A stretch of DNA of 64,000 nt from Sphaerosporella brunnea (lineage: Eukaryota > Ascomycota > Pezizomycetes > Pezizales > Pyronemataceae): the NCBI GenBank assembly GCA_008704415.1, contig VXIS01000015.1:1-64000 (forward strand). Reading direction: 5' to 3'. The first letter of the stretch is position 1, and each line of letters starts with the position of its first letter. The translations under genes were made by a program, and so were the position numbers. Below are positions 30,217 through 43,230 of this stretch, piece by piece. Below the pieces are notes generated by a model. The model ran no database searches and was not told where the DNA came from. It saw nothing but the letters and a program-made list of their open reading frames with translations.

Positions 30217-33200
30217 AACAGGACAGAAGCTGATGAAGCTGACATCACCCGGGCCCACCGGAGGACGGGCCGAACCTTATGTCTAGGGTACCGGGCTCTT
30301 GGCTCTCGTATTGTAATATCGGGGGAAGACGAATCATTGCATGCCAAGATCCCCGTCTGTCCACATGTTTGGTTGGCAATTTATATTTATCCAGGATGCG
30401 GAAGCGGTTGAGGTTGTACAAGTCGATGCCCGTCCGTCAGCTTATGTAGGGCAGGAGTATGTACTGTTAGTTGAGTATTTCCCCAGCTAACAATAACTAC
30501 AATCAACAAGTAGTTAAGTACTTTTGAAGTAGGTTCCGCGAACAGGAACGACCTTCCCACACGTAGAGTACTGTACAGTGCCCCGGTATTACCCCAATTT
30601 TTGCAAGTATGTACGGTGAAGAGTCACTTGTAATTACCAAAGTATGCGCGTCTGAGTGAGCGGCTGATGAGACGAGCGAGGGGATATGATCGATCTACGG
30701 ATATACTCTCCACTATCCACTCTGGCCGGCACAGTACCTACCCGGGTATCAACAGTCAACACATCCCGCCCCGCAACCCGTGCCGCCAAGCTACGATGAG
30801 TTGACTTTCCAACCCGCGTGACGTTCCAGCAGCTAGCTAGCTGGGATGCGAAGAGCATCACCGAGTGATCAAGAGAAAGAGTTAGCAGAAGAGAGCTCGA
30901 GCTTCACTTGAAGTGCAAATTCCGGTTCCCAAGATCAGCACTGAGTGCATGCTTCTTCGGCAATACCGACGCATGAATGCATCTCGTACTGAAGCCGTCG
31001 CCACCTTTTCCGTCGATCTTAGGACTGCCGATAAAACTCGGTATTCGTCACGTAAGGATGTTCAGACTTAATATCGCCCCTTCTACCTCTCCGTCGGCCC
31101 GGTCGTAACTTGCCATTGTCTTCCGCGGTCGACACGGAGAGACTAGTCTCGTGATCGATGGCTTGCTCCAAGTACTCGTCCACTGCAGTTGCCCGTTATT
31201 GGGCCGCAAAAAGCATCCAACACTGCTCCTTTCTGACCGGGAAGTTCGACCGTCAGGAAAGAGTGGTTGGCGAAGTCGTATCGCGTTTTAACACGTGGGT
31301 TGTGGTCCTCAACCATTCTCAAGGAAAGATCGAACTGGAAGCCGCCATGTTGACTTGACCCCAGCCGACCATGCCTGTTTCCTTTTAACCCGAAAACCCA
31401 GAGATGTTGCCAGTGTAGCGCCTGCCATGAAAGTCCGAGAGAAGCGGAACTCTCGACCAGTCTAGCCTGATCATAGCAGTTCACGCTTCGCCACACGGGC
31501 TCTCGCCGGTTTTGCAGCCACTTACCCAACATGAACCAAGCACCCATACAGTCCCCGAATTTTGGAGCACCACTCCATAAAAGGTAATAATAGGTGTGGA
31601 TTGGGGGCTTTTTCTGAATACTGAGGCGGGATGGGGTGATCGCGGTGGAACTGCCAACATCTGTGTGAGAGTTGGAGGCACGATTGACCACCCAGTTAAC
31701 CCATCCCTCCCGAGTTTTGATATTTTTGTTGACGGCCGGCAATTCCATTAGGCGTAGCAGTTCCCGAGTATCCCGTTGACTTTGTAGTCCTTCGGAGGTT
31801 CCGGTTCGAGACCATAAATTTCAACGGGGATGGATTGAAATTTGGAAAGCGAAGACTCTTGATCGTTTACCATCAGCTCAAATACGATGTCTCCGTAGAA
31901 TCCCCAGTGCGCGTCCTCCGAATATCCTTTCAGTGGTACGGTGGCGGCTGGGGAGCTCTTGCCATCACTATTGCCAAACTCGGCTGTTCCTTAAATGCCT
32001 GCTTTGAGGGCTCAAAGCATCCTTCAAGTCATTGAGGGCGGGGTTGTGGAGTTGTAAAGCAACTTTGACTTTGACGCCTAAAAGTGCCTCCTTTGATTGA
32101 ACCTGGCAAGATTGAGGTTAAAATCGAGATCGGGCAGCTAGAACGGGTTGCGGATTCCGGTAAGAGGCTTGGGAACGAAGACGGATTCGAGGTTGACAGT
32201 CACCATCCTGCAAGGTATATCGAAAGAGCGGTAGGAGGGGGTGATCGGAGCGTGCAGTAGGTAGGAATGAAGTGAGAGGTTTTTATGTCTGACGCAGATG
32301 TAGGTTCGGAATATTTGCTTTGATAATTTAACCGCCAGAAACAATTGAACGTATATAGTTGCATAGTCCCAGAAGGCGAACAATCTGTTTTTATTTCCGT
32401 CGCTCTAGCGGGTTCAGCCGAAGCTGAATGCTCAAGGAGGGCGACGGCACTCTCATCACAAGGATGGAGGATGCGTTTGGGCGGTACGGGCGGGTCAGTT
32501 GAAGATTTTGTTGCTGTGAGGCGTTCAACTAAATGTTCAGCTCTCCGGGTAGGAAACTTCCTGCGGTCCGAATGCTGGAGCGACTGGATTGCGTTTAGTT
32601 CTGAGTGCCGCAGGATGTCATCCGCCTTTGTTGCCACCGTCGCCCAGGCTACACATCCTAATCTGAATCTAAACTCTCAATGCGATGCTATTCAGCTGCG
32701 GAGGTGTGTTGCGATGGAGGAGTGTTTAGCGGTGAGTTGTGGTTGAGAAGGAATAAGCAGTTGGGATTTTTGGTTTCAACCATTTGGTTGGTGGCGTGCA
32801 GGGAAGGAGGAGCATCCAGCCAGCCATGCAAAGCGCCTCGGCATCGCCACTTGCTTGTCGATAAGGGCTCGAAGTACGAAGACGGGCGATCACGAGGCAG
32901 CCGAGAACTGAGCCCTACGGTCTGCATGCCCTTTGTTTCGGCGATACATGGCGACTTGGGCAGTGTGCTGCAGATGTTCGCTTGAAACCGACGCGTTGAT
33001 GGGAGGAAACTGTCGGTAAGTAGGTGAGGAACGGCATTCAGAAAGGCGTCCTGAAAGATGTAGGGTCTGTAAAGTAAGATGAGACTGTTTTCTATATGTC
33101 AGTGCGCTGTTTGCTATGGCATGCGGGAGGCAAAAACTCTGGACTTCAAGCCTTCTCATTGCAGTGGTTGAGGGTTAGTGTGTGCAACAGGGAACAGTGC

Positions 33201-33488
33201 TTCACTTGACGGTTTGCATTTGAACACAGAAGAATGATTTGCCAATGCAGTAGTTATCAGTTACCATACTCCCCAAATGCTATCAACTCTCATACAAGCC
33301 CAACACCTCTCCATGGAAGGTAAAACGATACCCTCGGTAAGTCAAAAGGTAGTGAAGAAAATGTGATGACTAGAAATGGCATGTTAGCAGCTCAAGCAGA
33401 GCCCCCAAAGAGAAGGAAACCATACAATATGCCGATTTTTATTTCTGTGGGGAGTAGAAGTTTGGCTAAAGTAAGGTGTTTGGCTTTT
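30217..33488. other. 3.3-kb region with no gene I can support
   Basis: A frame pair at 31143-31748 (-) and 31158-31358 (+) and one at 31835-32035 (+) look somewhat protein-like (for example FLTGKFDRQERVVGEVVSRF on the plus strand), but neither strand gives a family, start or splice pattern that I trust. It may hold a spliced or decayed gene. Confidence 0.4.
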
Positions 33489-34890
33489 TCACCACGTCCC
33501 AGGATGGGGACCGCCAGGGAAAGGGTGGCCGAGGCCACCACCCTCACTGCGCGAGTCACGCCAACCTTGAACGTTGCGCTGGTACCTGACACGACCAGGG
33601 CCGATCGTCTTGTTCCTCGAGCCCATATACTCGAAGTCCTTCTCGCGGACACCCTTCCAGTTCTTGTACGGATCATTTTCAGGCTTGTCAAGCCATTCGG
33701 CGTACTCGTTGGTAAGGACGAGGTCGGAGTTCTTGATACGCTTGGCGTCCGAGGTGTTCTTGATTCTTGGAGAACCTTCACGCTTCTTGTCACCCTTGAG
33801 GGACTTGGTGGAGGCAGATGGGCTCTCGAGATCGAAATCGCTTTCGAGCTCGCTGAGTCCCGATGACTCGTCATCGTAGTTGGCCATATGCGAGTCCTCC
33901 TGGTTTCCAACCATCTCTCCGCTGGTCTTGGATTCTCCGAGCCTAGTCTTCTTGTCATGCCGAGGGACGCTGATGCCCTGTTCGTCCAGGCTGTCCTTCT
34001 GTCCGTTGCTCTCAGGAGGCTTGCCAGTACTGGCGGTACCCCCACCAACGGGAGTTTTGTCCTTTTCGGCGTGCTTAGTAGCTGCCTTCTTGGCTATGGA
34101 CTTCCTCTTTGTGGTCGTCATGACATCCGACTTCACAGCGCGTCTCCTCTTCGGAACAGATCTCCTGTCAGTGACCGGAGTCGATTCCTTCTTCGGCTTC
34201 CTCTTGGAAACAGCTGAGGGCTTCTCTTTCTTCACGTTGGGCTTCTTCTTCTCATCAGCAAAAGCATTCCAATTCCCCCTATCCGAGTTTTCTTACCTTC
34301 TCACCATGTCCAGCACCGGACTCGGCATCGCCCGGTTCCTTGTCAGCCAAGTCTTTCATGCCGAAGGCAGCACGAAGCGCCGGGTCCGACATCTTCCAAT
34401 CGTCATTTCCAGTCTGCTTGGGCTCACCGCTCCCCGGGTCCTCTTCGGTCGAGTTGGCGTAGTACCAGTAGCGAGTCGCTTCGCCCTCCTTCGCGTCGCG
34501 CAGCTTTTTGCTGGCCGGTGCTAGGGGAGTTGTCTGAGCATTGCTTCGGGGCTGGGCGGCAGCAGATGGCTTCCTAGAACGCGGACAGTTGCGGTTACTG
34601 GCAACGTGGTCTGTGCTGCCGCACTTGGCGCAGCAGAGAGACATCTCGCTGCTCGGGGAGAGGTCTCGAATTGAGGGGATGTGGTGTATCGAGGGGGGGT
34701 TGTCGCTCGTCAGATCAAGAAGATCTTCAGCAGCGGCGGCGGCGGTGTTGGTGGTAATGTGAGGGGCGGGCGGGAGAGTGGTAAGGAGGAAGCTGAAAGG
34801 TTGATATTCAAGATTGTAGGGTTGGTAGGTGCTCGGAGCAGCTGAGAACACAGAGGAAGGCTCCTTGCCCTCCTTGTTGGGACTTGTCAT
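33489..34890 (-). CDS. Basic nuclear-type protein with a zinc-knuckle motif
   Basis: Two exons, 34297-34890 and 33489 to about 34250, with a ~47-50-nt intron (donor GTAAGA; two AG acceptors three bases apart). About 451 residues from MTSPNKEGKEP. Residues ~85-105 contain CAKCGSTDHVASNRNC, a C-x2-C-x4-H-x6-C zinc knuckle. The second exon is Lys/Arg-rich with several likely nuclear localisation signals (PKRRRAVK, KRKPKK), then an acidic patch, then a conserved-looking block EYAEWLDKPENDPYKNWKG and GPGRVRY near the C-terminus. I do not recognise the family; a nucleic-acid-binding nuclear role is inferred. A GT-AG pair of 39 nt near the 3' end would also stay in frame, so the C-terminus may vary. 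Confidence 0.65.
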
Positions 34891-35761
34891 TTTGCTGTGT
34901 TGTGACTGACGGAGAGCTGGTGATGGCGAGTGATGAACAGATTTGGCGGGGAGTTTCTGGCACATGCGATCATCCCACCACAATGCAGCACCAGCGAGGT
35001 TATGCATAAATAGCAGCTGGAGAGCTGGTCATGTAGCTCGGACACACACACGGTCCGGCCCGAGTTCCTTTGGATGCCTAGAAGCCCTTCTGCCAGACGC
35101 ATGGTGCGAGTGAGGGTTGATGAACCACTTTGTAAACAAAGGGGCAAAGACCTTGTCATCACTCCTCAATTCTTCAACTGGATCCTTGAGATAGACTTTG
35201 AAACAAATCCGCTGTTTTCACAGTCTTAGAATCGTCAGCAACAGAGTTCTATCATGCGCTTCGACGCCAACCGTGGTAATTGCGCTTCCTTGCGGGGCAC
35301 GACGGAAAAAGCCGCTGAGAACTTCCTCAATGCATATCCCCCAAAAGCGTCGCAGAAGAAGCGCCCGCCACTATCAGAGAAATGAGGAGAACGCGCGTCG
35401 ATGTTTGGATGGTGGATCCGTGTGAGGATAGCCATACATGGAAAGGTGAGTCGGTGGTGTTGAGCGGCGTTGTTGAGAAGGTGAAGGGCGTCGCCGAGAT
35501 GGAGTTGGGTAGTGTGGTTCGAGGCACCAGCCACAGCTTCGCCCCTCCTCACTTTCTCATGCAGCGCTACTCTAATGCCGCCTGTCCTGCGTTGCACGTC
35601 GAACTGTCAAATAGACATACATACGTCCATTCACCGCGAAACCTTCCACTAACAATACAAGAAGCTAATCAACTACAAAAGCCTACAAGAAAAGGAAATT
35701 AAATAGCGCAATACACTTTCGCCAACACTGCATACAACATCGTCCAGTACTCGTGTTACAT
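34891..35761. other. Intergenic, between the zinc-knuckle gene's promoter and the peroxidase 3' end
   Basis: Short frames at 35235-35597 (-) and 35382-35702 (+) overlap each other and match nothing I know. Confidence 0.45.
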
Positions 35762-37307
35762 CTAATTCAAACCCGCCCCAGGAAACTGCTTCAACAGATT
35801 CCCATTCCAGTTCTGTATGCCGGGGCACTTAGGATCAAACAAGGGTAAGAGGGTAGAAGTCAGCAAATTGAGGGCACTGTTCAAAATGCCGCCCAGTATG
35901 CCGCCCTGCAGGAAATCCGGCACGATCGTCAACATGAGCCTGAATATAAAGCACACCAGCTTCTCCGGATTCAGGAGGTCGCCAACATTATACGCGCCAC
36001 CGGTGAGATCCCCCAGATCCACCCCAGCAAACGAGTTCACCTTCCCCGTGTTGCCGCCAATCTTCAAAATTGCCGGATTCGCCTTCGCCATCTTTATCAG
36101 GTCCACCGAGAACTCGAAGGCATTGTATTCATTCAGCAGCCCAGTGGGCCGCCGGTACCAATTGTCGGGGATTCGCTCGTGTCCTTTCTTGTGCGTGAGA
36201 ACCCCTGTCACGGGATCTTCGTATACCGCAAAGAAGGACAGTAATATCTTTTTCGTAACCTTCCCTTGTGGATATTGCGCCGAGAAATTCGCCATCATAC
36301 CGGGGACGAAGCAGTGGCCGGCGTTGCTGACTAAAAGTCCGCTGAAAGGTCCGAAGAAGAAGTATGGGTTGTTGGAGATCGAGTCTTGAAGCGTATAGTT
36401 GCGTTGCTTGTTCAGCACATCTAAGGTCCAGTTTGGGTCTGCCACGCCGTTTTGCAAGGAGAGAAGGTATTTGAACTTTGGTAGGCGGACGGACTACCGT
36501 GGGATTAGTATAGTTTTTTTGTGAACTGGACGAGTTATATGCACATCAACGTCACCGTTGAAAAGGTAGAAATCGCCATGGGTTACGCTAGCGTCGGTTT
36601 CGTATCTGGCCCATAAATTCAGTATTCTCGAAGCCAAAGGAAGTGTCCAGACTAGACTTACTTGTTGTGTGAGCCACTCAGTCCCTTTCCTACACCCAGA
36701 AGAGGACCCAAGAGGTTGGCGCCCGCAGGTCCACCGATACTCCACGATAAGGACCTAAATACACAGTTCTTAGCCAAACGAGCTTCCCAAAGCCGGAATA
36801 TAAAGTGGCAGCTTACAGAACATCACCACTCAATAATGTCGCATACAGACTCAACGGGATCGATAGATCGAGCCCAAGTCCTGTCCGCAATTTCCCATTA
36901 ACACACCAGTGCAAGCGGGGAAGAGAAACCCTACCAAACACTTCATTTGTAACCGTTGCCGCCTGGAGCATTCCCACTACCCCGTTGCGTGGTAGATACC
37001 CATGATTGGCCAGGGAGTTGAGAGCAGGACATGGACCACGTCTATCAACGCACAAACATCAGCACCTGGTCTGGTGATTAAAGGCCTGGAGCGATACGCA
37101 CTTATCATTTGGGCCAGGGGCTTGCCATGCATGCGCTCCTGATGTACTGATTTTTGGGTATATCCCTGCAGCAACTTCAGATTCTGCATCGTCGTCCTGC
37201 CGAGTCCTCAGCCCGGTTGTTGTTGTGGTGAGGGCCTTGGGCACAAAGTGCGGGAATGCTGATGCGAATTCAACGGCCAGCAGTAGTAGCAACGATAAAG
37301 ACCGCAT
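35762..37307 (-). CDS. Secreted chloroperoxidase-like heme-thiolate peroxidase
   Basis: Six exons (37102-37307, 36935-37041, 36817-36880, 36662-36754, 36545-36605, 35762-36493), introns 51-62 nt, total 420 residues. A signal peptide (RSLSLLLLLAVEFASAF) starts the protein. The heme-ligand motif is in exon 2, GPCPALNSLANHGYLPRNG, where the Pro-Cys-Pro cysteine ligates heme iron. Exons 4-5 carry WSIGGP..GLSGSHNKYETDAS, with the acid-base Glu of the family in the E-x-D position. Exon 6 has NPYFFFGPFSGLLVS, ERIPDNWYRR and GGNTGKVNSFAGVDLGDLT, all family hallmarks. Relatives are halogenating or oxygen-inserting enzymes (chloroperoxidase, unspecific peroxygenases) outside the cell. The family assignment is strong; the substrate is unknown. 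Confidence 0.9.
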
Positions 37308-40300
37308 CTTTGGCTTTTATTTCCACGCTCTGTGGCTTTGAGAAGCTCGAAGTTGCAACAAGAATCAGATTATCGTCTTCGAGGTTTGGGAGTAAGCAGT
37401 ATACAGCTGAAAAGCCAATGAGGTAGGCGGGATGAGATCTTTCCAAGGTAGATTACTTTTTTTGACGTCAAAATTCCATCGACTGGGAGGCCTTAAATAA
37501 TGCATGCATCTCTTATGGCCCGCCGTCCAGATCGCTGGGTTTGTTTGGTTCCGTTGCACACGCAAGCCAGCTAATATTGGAAATGCCATCTGTTTGTGAT
37601 CCAGATCGAAAGAAAAAAACGAAATCTTGCATTATGGAGCTCTGGGGCACCGGATGGCTCGGGTGCGGGTTCAGCTACCACACAGCCATCGTGATCAGTT
37701 TTTTGTCTCACCGAGTGACGATTTGTGTACACCACCCTCGGCTGCTTGCTAGATCTAGAGATACAAAAGTATCTCGAGAGCAGTTAGTTTTCACATGCAT
37801 AGCCTCCTCACAAACTCTCTCTGGCAGGCCTCTGCGTGCGTCATAGTCTCAGCTCTCATCCACAGAAAAAACTGCGGGGATGGGCATGATGGAAAAGTGA
37901 TCCAGATTTGGACAAGGAATTTACAAATACCGTTTTGGAGGGATGGTGGGTGGGTTTTCAGCCATCCCTTGATTCGAATAATTTTCAATTCCGTCACCTA
38001 GTTTTACTTGTCGAGACGTCTAGACCTGGGGGCTTGTCACAAGTGGGTAGCCGTGGAGTGCTGGCGTATCCGGATGGAAGAAGGTGGGAGTGCGGAATTA
38101 CGTACCGGAGGCTTCACAGACGTCACCGGTGATGGATTTTCAGAGAGGCCGTGGGCCCCCCCCAGATTGTGGTTGCATTGCTGCTGATGGAAGTGTCAGG
38201 AGCGGTTCGATGGCAACACATGTACAGACCTCTGTGTTTCCACCCATCTAGAGGTTCCCAAGCTCAGCCACAACCTTGTCCTGCGCAGATCTAGTGTAAT
38301 TGCAGATCCAGAGGAGCCCTTCAAGGGTCGAATAGCTAGAATCTTTTGCCAAAACCCGTGAGAAGATGGGATAATTTAGAAAATCGACCATCCTCGTCAA
38401 GCCGTTTGCAAAGGAAGTAAACCCATCTTGGCCAGCAGCACTGATAAGCCCGCTTTAGAGAATCGTGCAGTTCAAAGAGGCGACTGATGTTTGTTGGATG
38501 GGTCCGGGAATCGATCGTGCATCCGCGCGCGCGGCTGCAGGTGGTACAAGTCCATGTACACCACAACGGTAGCAAAGATCGAGATTTTTAAGGGCCTGCT
38601 AATGAACACTTGATCGGAATATTGCTATAACAAGGGCGATATAGCAATATTTGTTTCAGACCGGAGCGAAAGGGTGGGTTCACACCGTGTGAGTGCCAAT
38701 TACCAAGGCCTACAATGCCAGTCGAGCGGAACATTGCTGTCTCGAACTCTCAACCAGCTTGCCCATTACGTTTTGTTTTTGTGGTCATAACAAACGATAA
38801 TGAGAAGGAGACATCAGTGAGCACTCGTCCTGTGGGCGTTTTGTTGGGATCGACTGCTTTGTAGGAGCAGCAACAGCGATGCAATGCGTTCCTAAAGTTC
38901 ATTCCTCAATAGTTCGTTTTCTTTTTGATCTTTTCACGGCGGCTGTGTGTGCCGCTGTGGCGTAGTGACTCTTCACCATCACAAAAGTGTCTATCACAAA
39001 GGACCGCATACAAACTGTTCGTCCGGCTGCATAAGGGAAAAGTTTGTTCAGGGTTTCTTGGTTGGGAGCTCACAGACACCGTTGTCGGGGCAAGCCAATA
39101 GAAAGAAGGCACGGCGGCAAACCTATGATGTCAGGCGATTGATGATAATTGGTGATGCAAGTGGGGGTGAGTTGTGCGTAGGGAAGGTGATATGCAAGAT
39201 CTCTAAGCATCCAATCAAGTCGTTCTGCCGAAGACTGAAGTGAAACCTCTAACCAGCACCTTTGCAAACGCCTTAGGTAACAATCCTTCCTTGATAGTTA
39301 TCGTCATGCATCTTCCTGTTTCACTCAACGGCAGGGTGGTTATGTCGAGACCTGCGACTCGAAAAGTGCATGACAAGTTGTTTTGAAGTCGTTAAGTGGC
39401 AGCAGCTGAACTTTCGAGGCTATCCTTAGCATTAGATTAGTTGCCGCAAATTTCTCATTTCAATTCCAGAGGATAACGATCGTTGGAGTAAGTGAAGAAA
39501 ATATTTGGAGCTTCTCCACACTCATGGGTGAGATGTTTCAAGAATCAAGAAATCATACTGAAGCACCTTGCAAACGAGTGCCGTACTGCGCCTGGACCCC
39601 GCATGAGTTGTTTTGCTTTGCAGGTTCCGTCGCGCGCTTCCCGACCTGGGGGTTCAAGAGGGAGCCGGTGGTTGTTGTGTATTTGTCGCTTGCCAAAGAA
39701 GCAACTTGTAACAGGGAAGAGTCAGGAATACTCTGGCGTTTTCACGTTACTATTGTGGCCAACATGTCCAGTCAAGACGCCAACAGTCGTGCGAGAATGA
39801 TAGCTGGCTTAGCCCAAACTTCGGCGCATACCTATGGGATTGTTGTCAGTCTGGATCTCGGTTTTTCACGGATGTAACTGACCAGCAGGATTAGAACAGA
39901 CATCCAGAGTTCCACGAGGCAACGAACAGGCGTTCTTCGGAAGCGATATCAACGGTATGCTGGAGATCAAGCGGATGATGAGCCTGCCGAACTGCTGTAT
40001 TGTGGAAACCGTGCAGGACAGCTAGGGTAAGTTGATGTGTCGGGATGAATCAGTTGCCGAATACAGAAAAAAAACGATGTCGTGCTTGACGCGGCTTAAG
40101 CTTTCGAACTTTGCGTCTACCGCGTCTCGGTGCTGATGTCGTTGCCTTATGCATTATGTAGGGTATCGTACGTCGGGGTTTCGGCTTTGGGCAGAGCGGA
40201 GTACCTGGATGATTAATTTAGGTCATGCTTACGACCTCGACGCCTCGTACAGTAGATAGATTAAATGTCAACTATCGAACATCACTGGCGACGGCTGGCT

Positions 40301-42000
40301 TATCCGAAGCGTTGGACATTCTTGTTTGGGATTTCGAGAGTGCTGGCCGGCTGCTCATGCGCGTAAGCGACGACTGGCTCACGAGGCTGCAGAACAGTGA
40401 CCACTGTCAGCTGGGATTTGAAACCCAGGCGAGTCGTTGTGTCCACTCCACCTATGGCCGTTGAGGATTTTTCTGAGCAGTCTCACCTGTTTTCGCCGAG
40501 GCTGCGCGCCCGCCTGGCGATACTTGTCACTGTGCATATAATTTTATACTCTAGATACCCTACAGGTATGAGTTGTGCGCACACTCGACTCTAGAGTAGC
40601 TCGAGCTCTAGAGTACGAGTACTTTCGCGAGCTGTCTAGGTTCTCGATCTGTGACTGGAGTATCACTCCGCTTCATCAGCTCTGTATCACCCACCCGATC
40701 GACCCAACGCATATTGTTTTTTATTAATAGGCTGGAATCCTCGTCAGCTGCAGCGTCAGCCCTGCAGTATAGCAGAGTACTTATTCGTTTGATAGGCAGA
40801 TTCAGGAAACAGAAAACAATATAGCGAGTGATCAACTATGAATGGAGTGGGGGACCAATGGCCAGGATCCCAGGGACGTTTAGTGACGCGGTTTTCTTAT
40901 GTCGCCAGTCCCACGCGTTCTCGTGCCCAGAGGGCCAATGGCCATGCGTTAAATAGAGTTTTTTACCGCAGCCAAACCCCACCGGTCGCCGGTTGACCTG
41001 CTGCGGAGCCCGCCAGGAACGTTTGACGCGGTTTGAAATGTGGGGATGGACAGGCTGGCGTTTCTTTTTTCGCGAACAAGTGCCGTCGACTAGCGGGCTG
41101 AGACGTAAAATGTTTCTTGCCTCTTAGTAGTGACGAGCGTTTCTCCCAAATTGCCAAACGTCGGGGACGTCGCTCGTGTCTTTGATAACTAGCGATATCT
41201 ACATCCACCGACGTGGGGGCACCGACCTACCCCAGTATGATATCGCCGCCCCCCGAGATCTGAGACATCCTCCATATCCCTTTTTCTCCTTCATGCACGG
41301 AATATTCAAAATATTTGGCCATCGATCAGATAAACTAGCTGTCACTTCATGTAGGCCCTGTACCCACAGCCTCAGATGTGCATACTTACATGCACGCAAC
41401 CATCGATCTGTTTGCAGAGGCGTTCTCCGAGCACCGTGACGTCGCCTTGTTGCTCGGCAGCTCCCACTCGAAACCCAGCAATAGAAACAACGGTACTTAT
41501 CGCAACACGAGGTGTTTAACAGAGCTGTTCATGTAGGTAACTGCTGCATTGCATTAGTAGGGTAAGCCTAGAGTAGAAGTTTCCTTTTTGGCGGCCACGT
41601 TCCAGAACCAGGGAGCTGGGACCAGTGTGATCCAATCGCGCCTGCAGTGGTTGACCTGCACGAAGAAAATGTGGTTTGCAAAGGACCCCGCACAAGCTCA
41701 CGCCGTAAGAAAGCGCCGGCGAAAAGTACCACGACAATGACGACAGTGATACTCTAGCAGCGTAAGGCTATTGTTTGTCCAATGCCAAAGGCCAACGGGT
41801 TGTTTACGACGTCGTGAGCCACGTTGAGATACATTTAGGCCTGCTGGAGGGTGTATATATACCTCCCTTCCCTTCTCTGGTCTCGAGGCCCAATTGTTCA
41901 AGCTCACAACTCTCGTTTCAAAGGATACACCAACACAAATTAGCTTTTATACACCCCATTGACTTCGATCAAAGAACTCGGATTCCTCCTTCAAGCGACA
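37308..42000. other. 4.7-kb region with no assignable gene
   Basis: The first few hundred bases are upstream of the peroxidase gene and the last ~150 bp are the dioxygenase promoter (TATATATA near 41849). Frames such as 39524-39877 (+) and 38947-39243 (+) are open but resemble no family, and I see no consistent splice pattern. Contains one clean hairpin (listed). Confidence 0.45.
38618..38651. repeat. Short perfect hairpin
   Basis: Arms AATATTGCTATA and TATAGCAATATT (12 bp, perfect) around the 10-nt loop ACAAGGGCGA. No T-run follows and no gene adjoins. Confidence 0.7.
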
Positions 42001-43230
42001 ATGACTCCTCACGTGTCTCCTCCTTCGCCACCCCTCTCCGCAGCCTCTTCAGTCGCTTCTGACAACGAAGAAGAGGTTTACGACCTCAATGTTCCTTTTA
42101 AGCAAGAGCTCATGACACGGAAGAGCACTACTCCCTACCCCCAATACCTTCCAACATGGGAACCAGTCTTCTTTTCACCATTGCAACCATTCCCATTCAC
42201 GGATCCTGCTCTCCGGGCGGACCCGCTGAAGCGTGCTCTTCTCACACCTGAAGCCAAAATGGAGCCAATTTCACCAAAGATGGGCACCGAGCTCACCGGG
42301 GTGCAACTCTCGTCCATGACCCCTCAACAGCGAGACGAGCTGGCGTTACTCGTTTCTGAGCGAAAAGTCGTAGTTCTCCGCGATCAGGACTTTGCCGACA
42401 TCGGCCCGGCATCGCAGACCGCAATTGCAGACCACTTCGGAAAGAAGAACTACCAGCCCGTGACTGGCAGTGTGCCCGGCTACCCAGGTTTCCATATCAT
42501 CTATCGTGACGGTAACCGCGCCGACATCGAGAGGTACTTCGAGCAGAAATCTACCGCAACTATTTGGCACCACGATGTTAGCTACGAGCGCCAGCCTCCG
42601 GGATACGTCATTCTGTGCATTCTGCAGTGCCCAGAAGTAGGTGGAGACACCGTGGTAGCCAGCATGACCGAAGCATACAAGTATGTTTTCCCTCGTCATC
42701 CCAATTTAGTACAAAACTGACTGGTCATTGTAGTCGCCTTTCTCCTGGCTTTCGCTCAATGCTCGATAACCTCAAAGCCACCCATTCTAGTGAGCGCATT
42801 TGCACATTCGCCCGCAACAATGGCGGTCTCTGCAGAAAAGACCCCGTCAAAAGCTTGCATCCTGTCGTGCGCGTGCACCCAGTGACTGGCGAGAAGGCCT
42901 TGTTTGTCAATGACGAATGGATCACTGGGATCCACGGCTGGAAGCAGAGTGAGACTGATTGGTTGCTCAAGTATCTGATGGACCATGTCTCGAGAGGTCA
43001 CGACTTCCAGATTCGCCTACAGTGGAAGCCGAAGACAGTGGTCATCTTTGACAATCGGAGCACAATCCGTAAGTTTAACTGTCCCGCTGATAGCCGCCAA
43101 CAAAGTTGCTGATTGGTTGACAGACACCGCGACTGTTGATTACGATGGTGTATATGAGAAGGAAAGACACATGTTCCGGCTTGCCACGATGGCAGAAAAG
43201 CCAATTCCCGTTCACTGCGAGAAGCAGTAG
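42001..43230 (+). CDS. Alpha-ketoglutarate-dependent taurine/sulfonate dioxygenase family (TauD/Jlp1-like)
   Basis: Three exons (42001-42680, 42734-43068, 43124-43230), introns 53 and 55 nt, 373 residues. The Fe(II) site is visible: WHHDVSYE (His-x-Asp) in exon 1 and the distal His in STIHTATVDYD formed across intron 2, followed by RHMFRLA, whose Arg binds alpha-ketoglutarate. PKMGTELTGVQL and LVSERKVVVLRDQDF are typical of the N-terminal half. Fungal relatives oxidise sulfonates or other small acids for sulfur supply or detoxification; the exact substrate is unknown. An in-frame upstream frame exists, but the ATG at 42001 fits family length. It is the first of three co-directional enzyme genes. 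Confidence 0.9.

Noticed and set aside
29769..30347. 192-codon minus-strand ORF
   Set aside because: Its start lies upstream of the TATA box and it reads through an intron into a poly-A-encoded Phe run; the spliced 72-residue secreted protein is the better model.
31143..31748. 201-codon minus-strand ORF
   Set aside because: A competing protein-like frame exists on the plus strand over the same DNA and neither shows a family; left as unassigned.
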